The position numbers and the translations under genes were made by a program. 64,000 nucleotides of DNA. Origin: Protopterus annectens (lineage: Eukaryota; Chordata; Ceratodontiformes; Protopteridae). The stretch lies in assembly GCF_019279795.1 (NCBI RefSeq), contig NC_056731.1, positions 861,461,986 through 861,525,985 of the forward strand. Reading direction: 5' to 3'. A model generated the notes under the pieces. It was not told the origin of the DNA. It was given only the letters and a program-made list of their open reading frames with translations, and did no database searches. Positions 1 through 12,424 of this stretch are shown here, one piece after another; the stretch's first letter is position 1; each line of letters opens with the position of its first letter.

Positions 1-476
1 TATGAAGTATTTGTTTTTTGTTGTTAGATTTTTTTGGGTGAACCATTTTGATGAAGTGGTCAAACACAGTTCTGAATTTGCTGTAGGGGGAATACAGCAG
101 TGCAAAGTACACATTTACAGCATTTCCTATTGTCACTTGTAGTAATATCTAACTTGCAGTGGCAGCTAGTCTTATTGGACTGCAACCCCCCATCTAAAAA
201 CAAAAAAAAAAATCCTGAATCCTAAAACTCACGCATGCGTGAGTGGAAAACTCAAATTCGGACTGCTGCTTAACCAGTCCAGATTTGGAATAAGCAGCAG
301 TCTTACAGATGCCCCAGAAGTCTGTGTGGTTACAGCCACATAGACAGGAAGGGGATGGGACTGCAAGGTCAGCAGTCTGTGCTCGCACGTATACGTGCTC
401 GGCATTCCAGAGCCGGATATGCTTATGCCTTTATTTATGGATAGGTACTGAAACAGTTAGTACTGCTTTATTGCTG

Positions 477-480
<4 letters not shown>
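1..480. other. No gene recognised
   Basis: AT-rich anonymous DNA with short A-runs near 205. Short open frames on both strands lack any recognisable motif or codon-use signal. Confidence 0.5.
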
Positions 481-543
<63 letters not shown>

Positions 544-553
544 TGTGTGTGTG
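481..553. repeat. (TG)n microsatellite
   Basis: A nearly perfect run of TG dinucleotides of about 70 bp with one TC interruption near 541. The Cys-Val 'protein' read through it is a by-product of the repeat. Confidence 0.95.
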
Positions 554-3500
554 AAATGCCCCAGTGACTACAACAACTCAGGAAATATACCTGGTAGTGA
601 CTAGATTCAAACACTGTACCTTGGGAGTAGGTAGCAGGAGCTTGAATTCCATACCCACCACCACTTGTGAAAGTTTTGCTTCATTTTGCTGTTCTGTTCC
701 TCATAAAATCTGTGGTTTTCTGGAAAATAATGACAGGCATTTGAATTTCAGACTTCATATTCTTCAGAAAGTACAGAAAGTACATGGCAACACAAAACCT
801 TTTAGTGGCTTTTCATCTGTCCTTGATTTTGCAGAATCTTCTGGTTTTCTGTCATATTTTTATACTGTTGATTTATGCTTCTTTTTCAGAAAATGCATGT
901 TGTTGCAGTGCCTGTTGCTCTGTGTTTAAGTAGTAGTGCTTTAATGACCACCAGGTAAGCTTGTCTGAGACTGTAAGATGCAAGTAAGCTTTTAATAAGC
1001 ATACTGTTAAAGAATTACCAACATTGAACACTTTTTTGTTGTTGCCATGCAGAGAATATTTACATAACTAGATAGCGTATAAGCCTTGGGTATTGAAATA
1101 CACATGACAGTATTTGTAATAAAGGACAGGATTACAATATTTTCAGAAACTCATTACATTTGTTGGAGACTTGCAGTCATCTTTGCAGGCGTTACCCGTA
1201 AACTAAACAGAATGCCAATTTGTCATGTATGGTCCATAACCTGTACAGTAATCCTTTAAGCAATTTATCTTGAGCTTGTTTCTTGTTTGCTGTTCATTTT
1301 TTACTTTGATCATGTTTTCCCCATGAAACAAGTAGATAGCTATCAGGCAGCAGGTCTTTTCTGGATAAGAAACATTTTAAAGAAGTGGGGGTTTCACAGA
1401 GATTGCTACTTTCAGCATGTTACTTGGTACTTGTATAAAGCCGAATATAAATTATAATTAGAACTGCAGTGCAAGGAGAAGTGGTTTGAGTTGAGTGCTG
1501 CTTGTTTTTTTTTATACTTGATTTTGACTGGCATTCCAGTAATGTATTTAAAAAGTAATTAATTTTTCCTGCCTTTTTGTTTCCATCTAGATATTAAGTA
1601 ATCTGTCATATAGCCAATGCATTGAAATATATTTTCTTCTACACTTCATTTTGTCTTGATTGGACTCTCATAATGACGGTTTGGCACCCAGGGCAGCATA
1701 TTTATTTAAAGTCCCAGTTTTTTCAATTTTCAGCATAGCCCCACCCCTTTCTAGTTGACCACACCCCTTCCCATTGGCCCCACCCATTCAGCTGTCTCCT
1801 GCAGCCCCCCTTTGATTTGAAGTCACTAGCCAGTACTGCTAATTTGGATCATGTTCCTTATCTGATGTGCTGTTTTTAGTGAGTGTGGATTGTATGCAAA
1901 AGTTGTTTTTGATTAAGTACTATAACCTTTCCATCTGTTTTTGCCCCAGTAATTGTTGAAGTTTTATTACAAAGAATATGAGACCCAGTGGATTACTTTT
2001 AACCAGGATTCAGTTATGGCTTCCACAGTGGAATCCTGTTATATAGCCCAGGCATCCATTAACAACCATTTATAGTTTATACTGTTAAGAATTTAAGCAT
2101 GCTGCTTTAACTCATACTGCTTTTGAAATAAAATAGCAGGTCCAGAATTTAAGTTCAGTACTACCAGCTTTAGATATTGCTAAAATCTTAAGACGTAGTA
2201 ATTTTAGAGCCTCATTGTGATAAAGTTTTCTTATGTTAGTAATTTATGCTTTATTGGTGTTGCACTTCTGAGGTGCTGTTGTTATCAGATGTGTACAAAG
2301 ATATGTATCTTTTGTACATGTACAGCAGAAGTAGTAGTTGAAGATGTTTTTGGGGTAATGCCTGGCTTAGAAAGGTTTTGGGCATGTTGTCTGAGGTAAT
2401 AAGTCCTATAGTTAATAAGATTGTTGTATCATATATGGACTGTTGTAAGCTTGTCAGGCTAATTTTTGTGTTAGTTGTCAAAAAGGATTGTGGTGGCAAA
2501 ACAAAAGGAAGCAGGATAAGTAAAAAGAATAAGAACTGCAAAGGATCAGACTAAGGAAAGTGCTGCAGGCTGTTTAGAATTTTGTTAAAATCTCATGCGC
2601 ATACATTACTGATCAAGCAAGAACTACTAAAAAACTGAAAAGGGGAAGGAAGTTAGAAAGTCATTATTGACTGAAGGAGTTATTGAAGCAATAATCACTG
2701 ATGGCGGTCTGGTTTATGCATTGCTGGAATTAGACCACAAGGGTAAATCCTGAATATTCTAAAGGAAGCACAGGGGACTAAATACTTTACATTCATACCC
2801 CAAACTGATTATTACGGTTATATCATTATATAGTGTAATTATTGTATTTATTTATTTACTTATTAGTTTTCTTTCTATGGTGCATTTTGTGCAGTTGATA
2901 AATGTATACATGTTTAGGAAAGAGTTACATGTAGTCCTTTATGTGCTAATTCTTTGCTTTTAATTTGTTGACTTTATTTGCTTAAAAATGATAAAAAAAA
3001 AGTTTTATGTCAGTCTCTGTTTATAATATGAGGGGTATATCCCCTCCTCCCACACTGACAATGATTCTAGCTGATCCATTATTTCAACATGACTGATAAA
3101 TTCTTCAAACATGTTAGTGTTCCATTACTACTTCATTTTTGATAGTTGGTTTAAAAATATAATCCGTGTCCTTTTACTTTCTCCCAAACGCACACACATA
3201 CACAATTGTTTTGATAACTAAGCTTCCATGACAGATGTTGTTAAACTATGTTATGAGAGCGTAGGTGCAACCTTTCCTCCACACACAAACACTGTTGCAC
3301 TTGCATGTGTGAATGTGAGGTGTTTAATCAGATCGTATATGTGTTTGCACATGTAGTGCACATATCTTATGAATGAGTGAATATGCACATGATGCGAGTA
3401 AGCAAATTGTAAATGAAGGGGTATGCGTTGAGAGCATTGGTATGAATAATGAATAAGTGTATTACTTCTTTTTTTTTTAAAAAAAAACATAAGGACGTGA

Positions 3501-3884
3501 CCTCAAGCATTAACAGATCCTCAAAAGGTGCATATCTGTATCTATACCTTTGTAAGTATCTTCTTGCTTCACCTTGTCATTCCCAAATAAGCCATTCAAG
3601 GGGCTTTTTTAAACTGTTTCAGTATTTTAGGTTCATCATCAGTTCTCACTGCTTGGTGTTTGTGGGAGATGAACTCGTCAGTGTGGTTTAAGTTCACTTC
3701 TTAAAAGCGCCCAAATATTTGCAGGGTGGAAGATGCATTGATCATTCGTACAGTTAAAGGATTGCTACATCTTTTTTATTCATTGTATGTGTTTCATTCC
3801 TTAAGGGTTATACGAACTTTTACCATAGTAAGACTTGGCTAGTAATTGGCTTGACAGAGTGATCCACGGCATAATACAAGTATC
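554..3884. other. Anonymous AT-rich DNA, no gene recognised
   Basis: Only short frames without motifs. A C-rich patch at about 1735-1815 repeats the theme CCCCACCC/CACACCCC three times and may be a scrap of an unknown repeat. Homopolymer A/T runs lie near 2992 and 3468-3487. No exon-like frame with splice sites could be supported. Confidence 0.5.
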
Positions 3885-5345
3885 ATCATCATAATCATCC
3901 ACCCCCTTTTTCCCATTTTCTACATGGGGTCAAGGCATCGTGTCACTTGTCACCTTCTCTTCCTATTCAATGCCACTCTCCTAACTTCTTCGATAGTCAT
4001 ACTTGACTGGCGCAGCTCTTCTGTCACACAATTCATCCACCTCTTTGCTGGATGCCCTTGTTTCCTCTTACCTTCTTTCTGTCTGTCCAAATCTTCTTTG
4101 CTAGATTGTGTTCTGCTTTCCTGCACATGTGCCCAAACCAGCATAATCTGTTATCTTTGACCTTTTCTGCAATTGGATCTACTTTGTCTTCTGTTGTGAT
4201 GTCCTCATCCCTTTGTCTGTCTCACAGTGTGCATCCTACCACCCATCTCAGGCACTTCATCTCCATCACCTCTATCTTCCTCAACTTCTCTGCCTTTACT
4301 GCCCAGGTTTCTGTACCTTACAGTAATATTTTTTGCACCACTATTTTGTACACTTTACGTTTAAGCTTCTTTGGCATTCTTCTGTCATATAATACCCCTC
4401 TGATTCTAGCTTTGGCCTCCTCATTCAGACTTCTCTTCAACCATCCCACTCAGTTACTTTAATCTGTCAGCCTGTTCCACTATTTTCCTTTCTATCTCAG
4501 TTCTCGGCATCTTCTGATTTGCCAAATTTGCTGCCATTACAACTGTCTTATCTATACTCAGTTTCATCCCATGAGCCTTCAGTTTTGCATTATATTCCCC
4601 TACCCTTTGCTGAAGTTCTTGCTCAGAGTCTGCCTGAAATGACGCATCATCTTCATACCATCTTCATACAGCAACTTTGATCTGTCAGTCTGAACTGTTT
4701 GCGAATTTATTCCATCACTAGTATGAACATCAGTGGGCTCAGAGCTGAACCCTGATGCAGACCCACTGCCACTGGGAACCCCCCTCATAAGACCAAACAC
4801 TGTTTGTACTTGAGTCATTGGTTCCTTTTACTTAGCTTGCACTAGTTCTTCCGATGTTTCTGGGATTTTGAACCACCGCAGGACTGCCTAAATCAGATTT
4901 CTTGGGACCTTGTTGTATGTCTTCTTCAAGTCTAGGAATGCCCAGTTGGACTCTTTCCTCATTTCTAGCATCTTCTCTAGTATCTGTCTCACTGCAAACT
5001 TTGGGTCGTTTGTGCTGCATCCTGATATGAATCGCAACTGCTCATTTCCCATCTAACGTTCTACTACTCTGCATATTCTTTTATCAGTCAACGTCTCCAG
5101 ATCTTTCATGCAGTGTAATAGAAGTTTGATACCTTTATACTGCCCACAGTTGTAAATGTTGCCTTTGTTCTTGAACACTTGTATGGTTATTCTGAAGCCA
5201 TCTCGGATATGCCTTTCTCTCCATACCGCTATGAGTAATCACAGGAGTCATTTCTCCCCTGTGTCACTTGACATTTTGATCATATTTGCTGTGACCTCAT
5301 CCGAGCCTGTTGCTTTTCCTGACTTCAGAAGATAGTGAGAGGATG
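3885..5345 (-). pseudogene. RTE-like LINE relic, reverse orientation (family 'LINE-A')
   Basis: Read on the minus strand, pieces of a LINE polyprotein follow in order. Near 5040-4870 is an RT palm segment resembling 'GCSTNDPKFAVRQILEK' followed by 'AFLDLKKTYNKVPR', the motif A region. A motif C remnant (YEDDA-like) and 'HGMKLSIDKT' lie near 4690-4540. A C-terminal segment at 4144-3950 has the RTE-type ending (HVQ, then 'KRWMNCVTEELRQSSMTIEE'). It ends in a 3' tail with 'TTGACCCCATGTAGAAAATG' and a run of GAT units at 3885-3910. Stops and frameshifts are frequent and the endonuclease part is missing, so this is a 5'-truncated dead copy. RTE assignment rests on the C-terminal motif pattern and is an inference. 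The 3' tail recurs at 21866-22045 and in the SINE at 49744. Confidence 0.75.
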
Positions 5346-7160
5346 TGATCAGAATTAGTGACTGACTCATGGCAATCGGACTCCAGTGTAATTGCCATAA
5401 ATGGTATAACATATATTTCAGTTATTGTTATTGCAATTCCATCTTGCATTTTGCCCATTTTTTGTAGTAGCTGCAAAGGCTTAAGGTATCACTTACTATA
5501 TATTATGAACAATGCAATTTTACCTATTTAGCTTAAAATATTCTCTAGATTTTTGTAAGCATTTCAATACTTTTGTTAGCTTCATTATTTTTTTTCTTAT
5601 ATGCGATGTTAAAAGGGGATTCACTTGAAATTATATTTGGGTTTAATGTGTTTATGTTTTGCAGTTAATGGTCTTGTTTTTATATCGCGGTTATGTGAAG
5701 AGCTTTTGAAATTCAGAATTTGCAAAGAAAGCATTGAGAAAGGAAATGGCTTACTTGTGAACATTAGTCACATATGCATTTCCATATCTTTGTTCCTGGA
5801 ATTTACTTTACTTTTGCCTCCAGTAGTTTTGTGATACTTGGGCCCTAGCTGATAAAAGCTAATGCTCTTGCTTCACAAGAGTGTTGCAGTGGTAAGAGGT
5901 AATTACTTTGCCTTAGATGCCCTCAGCATGGTTTCACATTAGTTTAGTCTAGCCAGTATCAGATATTTTTAGGAATATTGGTATTAAGATCTGCATTTTT
6001 AAGCGTTTATCCTGTTTCTGCAGTTCAGAAGTGTTGACCTTTGAAGGTATTTGCCTAATTTAAAAATGAACAAAAAGCAGTATATTTTTTATTTTATCGG
6101 GGGGGTGTAATGCAACTGAAATGACTTGCACATATGCTGTTCATATTTATTTTTAGTATAATTAGAAGAGTGGGGCAGGGATTTACAAAAGAGATGTACT
6201 ATTGTATTTGTAGAAGTCTGGCAAGGTCACTAAACATCCACTGTGAATCTGAGATGAATGCTCTAAGTAATTTAGTAACTGTTGTACTGATGCCTGTGCA
6301 GTCAAATCCAACAAATTGAACGGGAGTATAATAGAAACATTTTTCCAATCAGCAGAAGAGTCCTTCACACAGGCTTGCTTCCATGCATCTGGGATAATTT
6401 ATAAATCCTTCACTGGTTGAATGTTAAGCCTTTAAGTGTCAGTCAAGTGGGTATCTGTGACATGGTCATGATAGTACCGAAAGAGTCCCTTCCTGCTTCT
6501 TCACAGCATATTCCCAGTATTGCAAAAAGTTGAGAGTCCATCTGAATCATTTTTAGATCTGTGGATTGAGGTACTGAAAGAAAATCCCGTTACGAGGAAT
6601 TAAAATAAAGTGAGGCAGTACGCTGAGTCAGGTTGGTAGCACAACGGCCTTGCAGTACTTAGATGTTCATCATATTGATCACTGGTGTATTAGCTTTAGC
6701 TATATGAGTTATATCCTGCCAAGGATATAACAGCTGTCTAGCTTCCAAAGCTTCAGGGCACCTTCCATGCACCCAGACTGTCAAGTTAGCTCGAGATGAG
6801 CCAACTTAAAAGAGTGGTTTGGGTGGCACTCCCTTCAGAGCTTTCCTGCTTTTGAAGAGAATGTTCCCTCTGAGGGCTTTTGAAGAGCTCCAGTCACCTT
6901 GTGCTGTTTCTTTGCTAGACAAATTATTCCCCTTTGGAGAAAATGTTTCCACATTACAAAATTGTTGTTTATTGTACTTTCCAATTTAGGAAAGATATGT
7001 TTAAAAGTTGTTTAAAGTTATGGAAAACTATTTTTCTATGGAGAAAATGTGTTTATTTTAGTGTTTGGAACTGAAAATGTGTTTTAAAGTTTTTTTTTTC
7101 TGATTTTTTTTTTTTTGTTTAAAAGTGACGTTTAAGGACTTTAAATGTTTACTGGCTCTT
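5346..7160. other. Anonymous DNA, no gene recognised
   Basis: AT-rich sequence with G- and T-runs near 6098 and 7088-7120. No frame carries a recognisable domain, and no repeat family was identified. Confidence 0.5.
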
Positions 7161-7698
7161 GATACTTGTTTTCTGTGGGAAAGAGGTGCCATTTTCAGCT
7201 TTGCCATGCAACAAACTACCAGTCCAATGGTCGGTCAGTCCTTTTTCTAGATGCAAAAAAAAAGTTAGACAAACTGCCTTTGCCACCACAACTAGCTAGC
7301 AGTTTGCCTCAGCCACAGATGGGCGACTCTGCTGTGGCCATATCTTGTTCCTCTGACCACTCATCTTTTACCCTGTCTCCCTCTGGTGTATTGCCTAAAG
7401 CCACTTTAGACTGTGGGTTAGCCACATCCTCTGCGGCTGTTGGTGTCTGTCAGTGGGTGAGGGAGAGCCACTCTTTTTGGTCCTGGGACAGGAAACAGGC
7501 ACAATTTCCCTGTTTGGTCAGATGTTCTGCCCATCCCTGGGGAAGCTGCTTCTGCCAGCAGTAGTACTGTTGACCCCATTTTTCCTGTCAAAAAGAACCA
7601 AGAATTGAACATATATCTACTCCTCATCAAATTTCGTCAGACAGGAGTAGTTTATTGGGTCTGGCTTCGGGTTTAATTCAGGCTGTTGACCTTCTTGT
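7161..7698 (+). pseudogene. Possible gag N-terminal part of an old DIRS-like element
   Basis: The region starts with a damaged Cys motif (TGT TTT C.. TGT GGG AAA, read as C-F-x-C-G-K-E-V-P if two bases are restored) that resembles the C-x2-C-G-K-Q-I-P start of the DIRS gag at 60613. A Ser/Pro/Leu-rich stretch follows (open frame 7166-7564). After a frame change comes 'SSLLGLASGLIQAVDLLVTK', which aligns loosely with the segment before the acidic Ser/Asp patch of the DIRS gag ('MLRMAEDLITLIRG'). It stops where the fold-back PLE begins at 7699. The likely continuation is 12156-12241 and then 20774-21865, where a second DIRS gag lineage resumes with an Asp/Ser-rich patch. The link is an inference. 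Alternatively it is an unrelated low-complexity frame. Confidence 0.4.
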
Positions 7699-8155
7699 AA
7701 CTAAAGAATGGCAAGCTGAGATGTAAGATGTTTAGTGCTTTCGTCCTTTAATAAATCGAACTTCAGAACACATATAAACAGGCAGTACATTGAATTAATT
7801 TAAAAAGGTACACTTAAAAGTCGTATGACAATATTTGACAAATCACGTTGAAGGTAATATTTATGAATGAAATAAACCACATGTTCTTATCACCCAATAA
7901 GAATAAATGTTTTTCATTGATTGAGAAAAAAAAAAAAAACAATTGTAATTTAAAATACAGCATTCGTATGCTTACAAATTCTTTTATGTACACAACAATC
8001 TGTGCTTCACTTAAAACAAGTAAAACAAGTTTAATATGTAAAAAAGTTACAAAGTTAAGGTTTCTGTGCCAGTAGAAAGCATGTTAAATGTATGTATCCA
8101 TTAAGATCTGGTTTCATATCTGCAGAGGCAAATTTGCCATTCAGCTTCTTTATAT
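7699..8155 (-). repeat. Left inverted arm of PLE-1
   Basis: Reverse complement of 11690-12155 with scattered substitutions and small indels. It shares a T-rich run, the segment around 'CTTATCACCCAATAAGAATA', and the terminal motif near 7735-7765 with GGACGAAA on the reverse strand. The arm continues beyond the LINE-B insertion at 11295-11350, which mirrors about 11630-11690. Confidence 0.85.
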
Positions 8156-8214
8156 CCTCCTTCTTCTTCTTTTGGCTGTTCCCACTAGGGGTCGCCACAG
8201 TAGATCATCTGTTT

Positions 8215-9665
8215 CTATTTCTTCCTGTCCTCTGCATCTTGCTCTGTCACACCAACCACACCTGCATGTCCTCTCTCACCACATCCATAAACCTTATCCA
8301 AGGCTTTCCTCTTACCTGACAGCTCCATCTTTAGCATCCTTTTCCCAATATACCTAGCATCCCTCCTCAGCCCATGTCTAAACCAACACAATCTCGCTTC
8401 TCTGGCTTTGTCTCCAAACCGTCCAACCTGAGCTGACCCTCTAATGTGCTGATTCCTAATCCTGTCCATCCTCGTCACACCCAATGCAAATCTTAACATC
8501 TTTAACTCTGCCACCTCCAGCTCTGACTCCTGCCATTTTGTGAATGCCACCATCTTCAACCCATATAACATAGCTCGTCTCACTACCCTCTTGTAGACCT
8601 ACTCCTGACACTCTTCTCCACCCACTCCACCCTGCCTGTACTCTCTTCTTTACCTTTCTTGCACACTCACCATTACTCTGAACTGTTAATCCCAAGTATT
8701 TAAACATATCCACTTCGCCAACTCTACTCCCTGCATCCTCACCATTCTTCTATCCTCCCTCTCATTCACACACACATATATTCTGTCTTAGTCCTGCTGA
8801 CCTTCATTCCTCTCCTCTCTAGAGCACATCTCCACTTCTCCAGGGTCTCCTCAACCTGTTCCCTACTCTCACTACAGATCACAATGTCATCGGCAAACAT
8901 CATAGTCCACGGGAACTCCTGTCTGAACTCGTCTGTCAACCTGTCCATCACCATTGCAAATACAAAAGGGCTCAGAGCTGATCCTTGATGTAATCCCACC
9001 TCCACTTTAAATGCATCCATCACTTGTACCGCAGACCTCACCGCTGTTACACTACCCTCATACATATCCTGTACCACTCTTACATACTTTTCTGCCACTC
9101 CTGACTTCCTCATACAATACCACAAATCCTCTCTAGGCACACTGTCACGTGCTTTCTCTAAGTCCACAAAGACACAATGCAGCTCCTTCTGACCTTCTGT
9201 ATACTTCTCCATCAACACTCTCAGAGCAAACATCACCTATGTAGTGCAGTTTCCCGGCATGAAACCATACTGCTTCTCACTAATCATCGCCTCCCTTCTT
9301 AACCAAGCTTTGACTACTGTTTGCCATAACTTCATGCTTTGACTGAACAATTTTATCCCTCTGTAGTTACTACACCTCTGCACATCAACCTTATTCTTAA
9401 AAATCAGTACCAAAATACGTCTTCTCCACTCCTCGGGTATCGTCTCGCTTTCCAAGATTTCATTAAACAATCTGGTTAAAAGCTGCACTGCCATCTCTCC
9501 TAAACACCTCCATCCTTCCACAGGTTTGTCATCTGGACAAACAGCCTTTCCATTCTTCATCCTCTTCATAGCTATCCTTATTTCCTCCTTGCTATTCCGT
9601 TGCACTTCCTGATTAACTATCCCCACATCATCCAGCCTGCTTTCTCTCTCATTCTCTTCATTCAT
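8215..9665 (-). pseudogene. LINE-B reverse transcriptase and C-terminal region, broken
   Basis: Reverse transcriptase of the RTE-like LINE. Frame 9665-9237 has 'ILESETIPEEWRRRILVLIF' and 'GFMPGNCTT', then a single in-frame stop at 9237. Frame 9236-8766 has motif A 'CVFVDLEKARDSVPR', motif B 'GLHQGSALSPFVFAM' and an intact motif C 'FADD' (MMFADDIVICSES). The C-terminal zone (8713-8215) has the RTE signature 'LGVTRMDRIRNQHIRG' in two overlapping frames, which shows a frameshift near 8580. Few lesions suggest a younger insertion than the PLE around it. Confidence 0.87.
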
Positions 9666-9954
9666 TCATCAGCCCCTCAAAGTAATCTTTCCATCTGCTC
9701 AACATACCCTCCTCACTTGTGAGTACATTTCCCTCACTATCCTTTATCACCCTTACCTGCTGCACATCTTTCCCATCTCAGTCCCTCTTTCTAGGCAATC
9801 AGTACAGGTCTTTTTCTCCCTCCTTAGTGTCCAACCTTTCATACAACTCTCCATGTGCCTTATCCTTACCCTTCGCCATATGCCTCATCCCCTTATACTC
9901 CTATCTATTTTCTTCATCTCTCTGACAGTCCCACTTCTTCTTCGCTAGTCTCTT

Positions 9955-11169
9955 TTATTGCATACTCTCCTGTACTTCCTCATTCCACCATCGGGTCTCC
10001 TTGTCCTCATTCCTCTGTCCAGATGTCACACCAACCACCTTTCTAGCAGTCTCCCTTACCAGCTCTGCTGTAGTTACCCAGCTGTTCTGTAACTCTTCAC
10101 TTCCATTGAGTGTCTGCCTTAACTCTTCTTTGATCTCCACCTCACAGTCACCCTTTTTCAACTTCCACCATTTCATCCTTGGCACTGCCCTCACACTCCT
10201 CCTCCTCTTCTTGATCAGCAACATCATCCTACAGACCACCATCCTATGCTGCCTAACTACACTTTCCCCTGCTACCACTTTACAGTCTTCAGTCTCCTTC
10301 AGACTGGCCCTCCTACATAGGATATAATCCACCTGTGTGCATCTTCCTCCACTCATAAATGTCACCCTCTACTCCTCCCCCTTCTTAAAATACATATTCA
10401 CCACAGCCATGTCCATCCTTTTTGCAAAATCCACTACCATCTGACCTTCTGCATTCCTCTCCTTAACACTATACCAACCCATCACTTCCCCATCCCCTTA
10501 ACACCATACCTACCCATCACTTCCTCATTCCCTCTATTCCCTTCACCAGTATGCCCGTTGAAGTCCACTCTAATCACCACTCTCTCACCCTTGGGTACAC
10601 TCACCACTACTTCATCCAACTCACTGCAAAATTTTTCTTTCTCATCCATCGCACACCCAACTTGTGGAGCATATTCAATAACAACATTCATCATCATACC
10701 ATCAATTTCCAGCTTCATAAACATCACCCTATCTGACGCTCTTTTCACCTCCAAAACACTCTTGGCATGCTGTTCCTTCAGGATAACCTCTACCCCATTT
10801 CTCCACCCATGTACACCATGATAGAACAATTTGAACCCGCCTCCGATACACCTGGCCTTACTCCCCTTCCATTTGCTCTCTTGCATGTACAATATATCAA
10901 CCTTCCTTCTTTCTATCATATCATTCTAGCTCTCTCCCTTTAGCAGTCATACTGCCAACATTCAAAGTTCCTACCCTCACTACCACACACCTAAACTTCT
11001 TCTCTCGTCTGGGCTTTGGGCATGCCTTCTCTGTCTTCTTCTCCTTCGGCCAACGGTAGCCCAATTTCCACCAACACCCTATTGGCAAACAGTACTGCTG
11101 GCAGTCATTGTTAACCCGGGTCTCAACCGATCTCATATGGAAATCTGTATTGTTGCCCGCATATGTCAC
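9955..11169 (-). pseudogene. LINE-B endonuclease region, broken
   Basis: Apurinic/apyrimidinic-type endonuclease that would nick target DNA for target-primed reverse transcription. Motifs in order on the minus strand are 'VGTLNVGSMTAKGRELE' (N-terminal Asn motif, end of the frame at 11169-10921), 'KVDILYMQESKWKG' with the catalytic Glu (frame 10919-10482), 'VVIRVDFNGHTGEGN' (usual form GDFNGH, so one residue has drifted) and 'RCTQVDYILCRR' (Asp-Tyr motif, frame 10365-9955). The pieces lie in different frames or are separated by stops, including a short local duplication near 10455-10515. Not functional as it stands. Confidence 0.85.
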
Positions 11170-11350
11170 TTCACAAACATTTTATACCAGATGCCCTTCC
11201 TGACGTAACGCTACCCATTTATCCGGGCTTGGGACTGGCACAAAGAAATGCACTGGCTTGTGCATCCCCAGTTGCTGGGTTGGCTTCCTTACATTCTAAA
11301 ATAATATTGTAGTTCCCACAAAAGTTGCTCATTTTGACACCATCAAAGAC

Positions 11351-11770
11351 ATTGTAAATACTGCCGTTTCATTCGTAACACTTCTAGTGTTTTTATTGAA
11401 GCAGTTGACAAGTTCATCACTGCACGAGGAAGATACAGTTGTAACTCCTGCGGCATAGTTTACATAGCTTGATGTTCCACATGTCCCAGTTTTTATATTG
11501 GGAAAACTGTTAGGAAGCTTGCTAAGAGAAGATATTAGCTTACACTAACTTTTAGAAAAAAGGATGAAAACAATGCTTTAGCTAAACATTCTCTAGCATG
11601 TCAGGATTTTAGAAAATTTGATTTTTTTTTTGTCCTTGACAGTGTTAATATGAACAACCCTTGTGGGAACTATAATATTATTTTAAAATGTAAAGAGGCC
11701 GAATGGCAAATTTGGCTCAGTGCAGCTAAGAAACCTGGTCTTAATGAATGCATACATTTAAAATGCTTTC
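11351..11770 (+). pseudogene. PLE-1 GIY-YIG endonuclease remnant
   Basis: The frame reads 'FITARGRYSCNSCGIVYIA', a stop, then 'CSTCPSFYIGKTVRKLAKR', 'ALAKHSLACQDF' and 'KEAEWQIWLSAAKKPGLNE'. GIVYIA and FYIGKTVRKL are the GIY and YIG halves of the domain. Its Cys-containing loop and the trailing 'P-G-L-N' signature match the open copy at 25177-25791. One in-frame stop lies between the halves and frames change downstream. The reverse-transcriptase part is missing. Confidence 0.8.
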
Positions 11771-12241
11771 TGCTGGCACAGAAACCTTAATTTTTTATTT
11801 TTTTTTTTACATATCAAACTTGTTTTACTTGTTTTAAGTGATGCATAGATTATTTTGGACATAAAAGAATTTATAAAACGTACGAACAATGTATTTTAAA
11901 TTACAATTTTTTTTTTTCCTCAGTCTACGAGAAACCTTTATTCTTACTGGGTGATAAGAATATGTGGATTATTTCCTTCATAAATTTTAACTTCAATGTG
12001 ATTTGTCAAATGTTGTCATATGACTTTTAAACATACCTTTTTAAATTAATTTGATGTGCTGTCTGTTTAGATGTGTTCTGAAAAAGTTCTGTTATTTATT
12101 AAAGGACAAAAGCGCTAAACAGCTTACATCTCAGCTTGCCATTCTTTAGTTATTGTTTTTATTTTCACGTTTTCTCATTGTTCTTTTCATGGAGAGATTC
12201 AAGATTCTGAATCTGGAAGCTGAAGGGACAGATGTATGGAT

Positions 12242-12424
12242 GTTCTTCGTGTTTGACTGTTGCAGTCATCACATTTGGGTTATCTGCTTGCAGTAGCCCT
12301 CAGTCGGCCTGATTATCAAAGTCTTGGGTCCTGCGTCGGTTGCTGTCTCATCTTCCATGACGTCAGGTACTCAGGGGTATAAAGCATGCAGCCAATGTCA
12401 TTACATCAGTCTTTCTTGCCATGC
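12242..12424 (+). repeat. DIRS-1 left inverted terminal repeat
   Basis: Its reverse complement occurs at about 20569-20755, and the same sequence forms the left end of DIRS-2 at 59975. Conserved blocks include 'CACTGTTGCAGTCATCACAT' (one mismatch here), 'CAAAGTCTTGGGTCCTGC' and 'CTTCCATGACGTCAGGTA'. The TGACGTCA palindrome and 'GGGGTATAAAGCATGCAGCC' (a TATA-like stretch) could serve as promoter elements, which is inference. Confidence 0.9.

Larger units (their letters stand above)
8156..11282 (-). mobile_element. Near full-length RTE-like LINE (LINE-B), inserted in the PLE-1 left arm
   Basis: A reverse-oriented non-LTR retrotransposon of about 3.1 kb. It contains endonuclease (11169-9955), reverse transcriptase (9665-8766), an RTE-type C-terminus (8713-8215) and a 3' end in a short AGA/GAA-rich tail at 8156. 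The flanks carry an imperfect target duplication: GCTTCTTTATAT at 8144-8155 and GCTTCCTTACAT at 11283-11294. Removing the element rejoins the PLE-1 left arm. The last 45 bp of its 3' end match the 3' tail of SINEs in this window (40482, 47547 and 55634 copies), suggesting that this LINE family supplied their reverse transcription. Confidence 0.85.
7699..12155 (+). mobile_element. Fold-back Penelope-like element (PLE-1), interrupted by LINE-B
   Basis: The right part (11351-12155) is a degenerate PLE 3' region in forward orientation: a GIY-YIG domain followed by a long AT-rich 3' UTR. The left part (7699-8155 plus 11295-11350) is the reverse complement of about the last 520 bp of the right part. 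For example, the start 'TAACTAAAGAATGGCAAGCT' at 7699 mirrors the end at 12155. The two arms flank a short unique stretch containing the GIY-YIG coding piece, so the element is head-to-head. LINE-B has been inserted into the left arm. Inverted 5' ends are known in the Penelope family, which fits. No clear outer target duplication was found. Confidence 0.75.

Noticed and set aside
309-554. Open frame rich in Cys/Val at its end
   Set aside because: It is read through a (TG)n microsatellite and has no other motif.
564-929. 121-codon open frame
   Set aside because: No domain, no signal of conservation, no splice context. Length is within chance expectation for AT-rich DNA of this size.
9719-10821. 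Plus-strand frames rich in Ser/Leu/Pro over LINE-B
   Set aside because: Antisense shadows of the LINE-B endonuclease on the minus strand.
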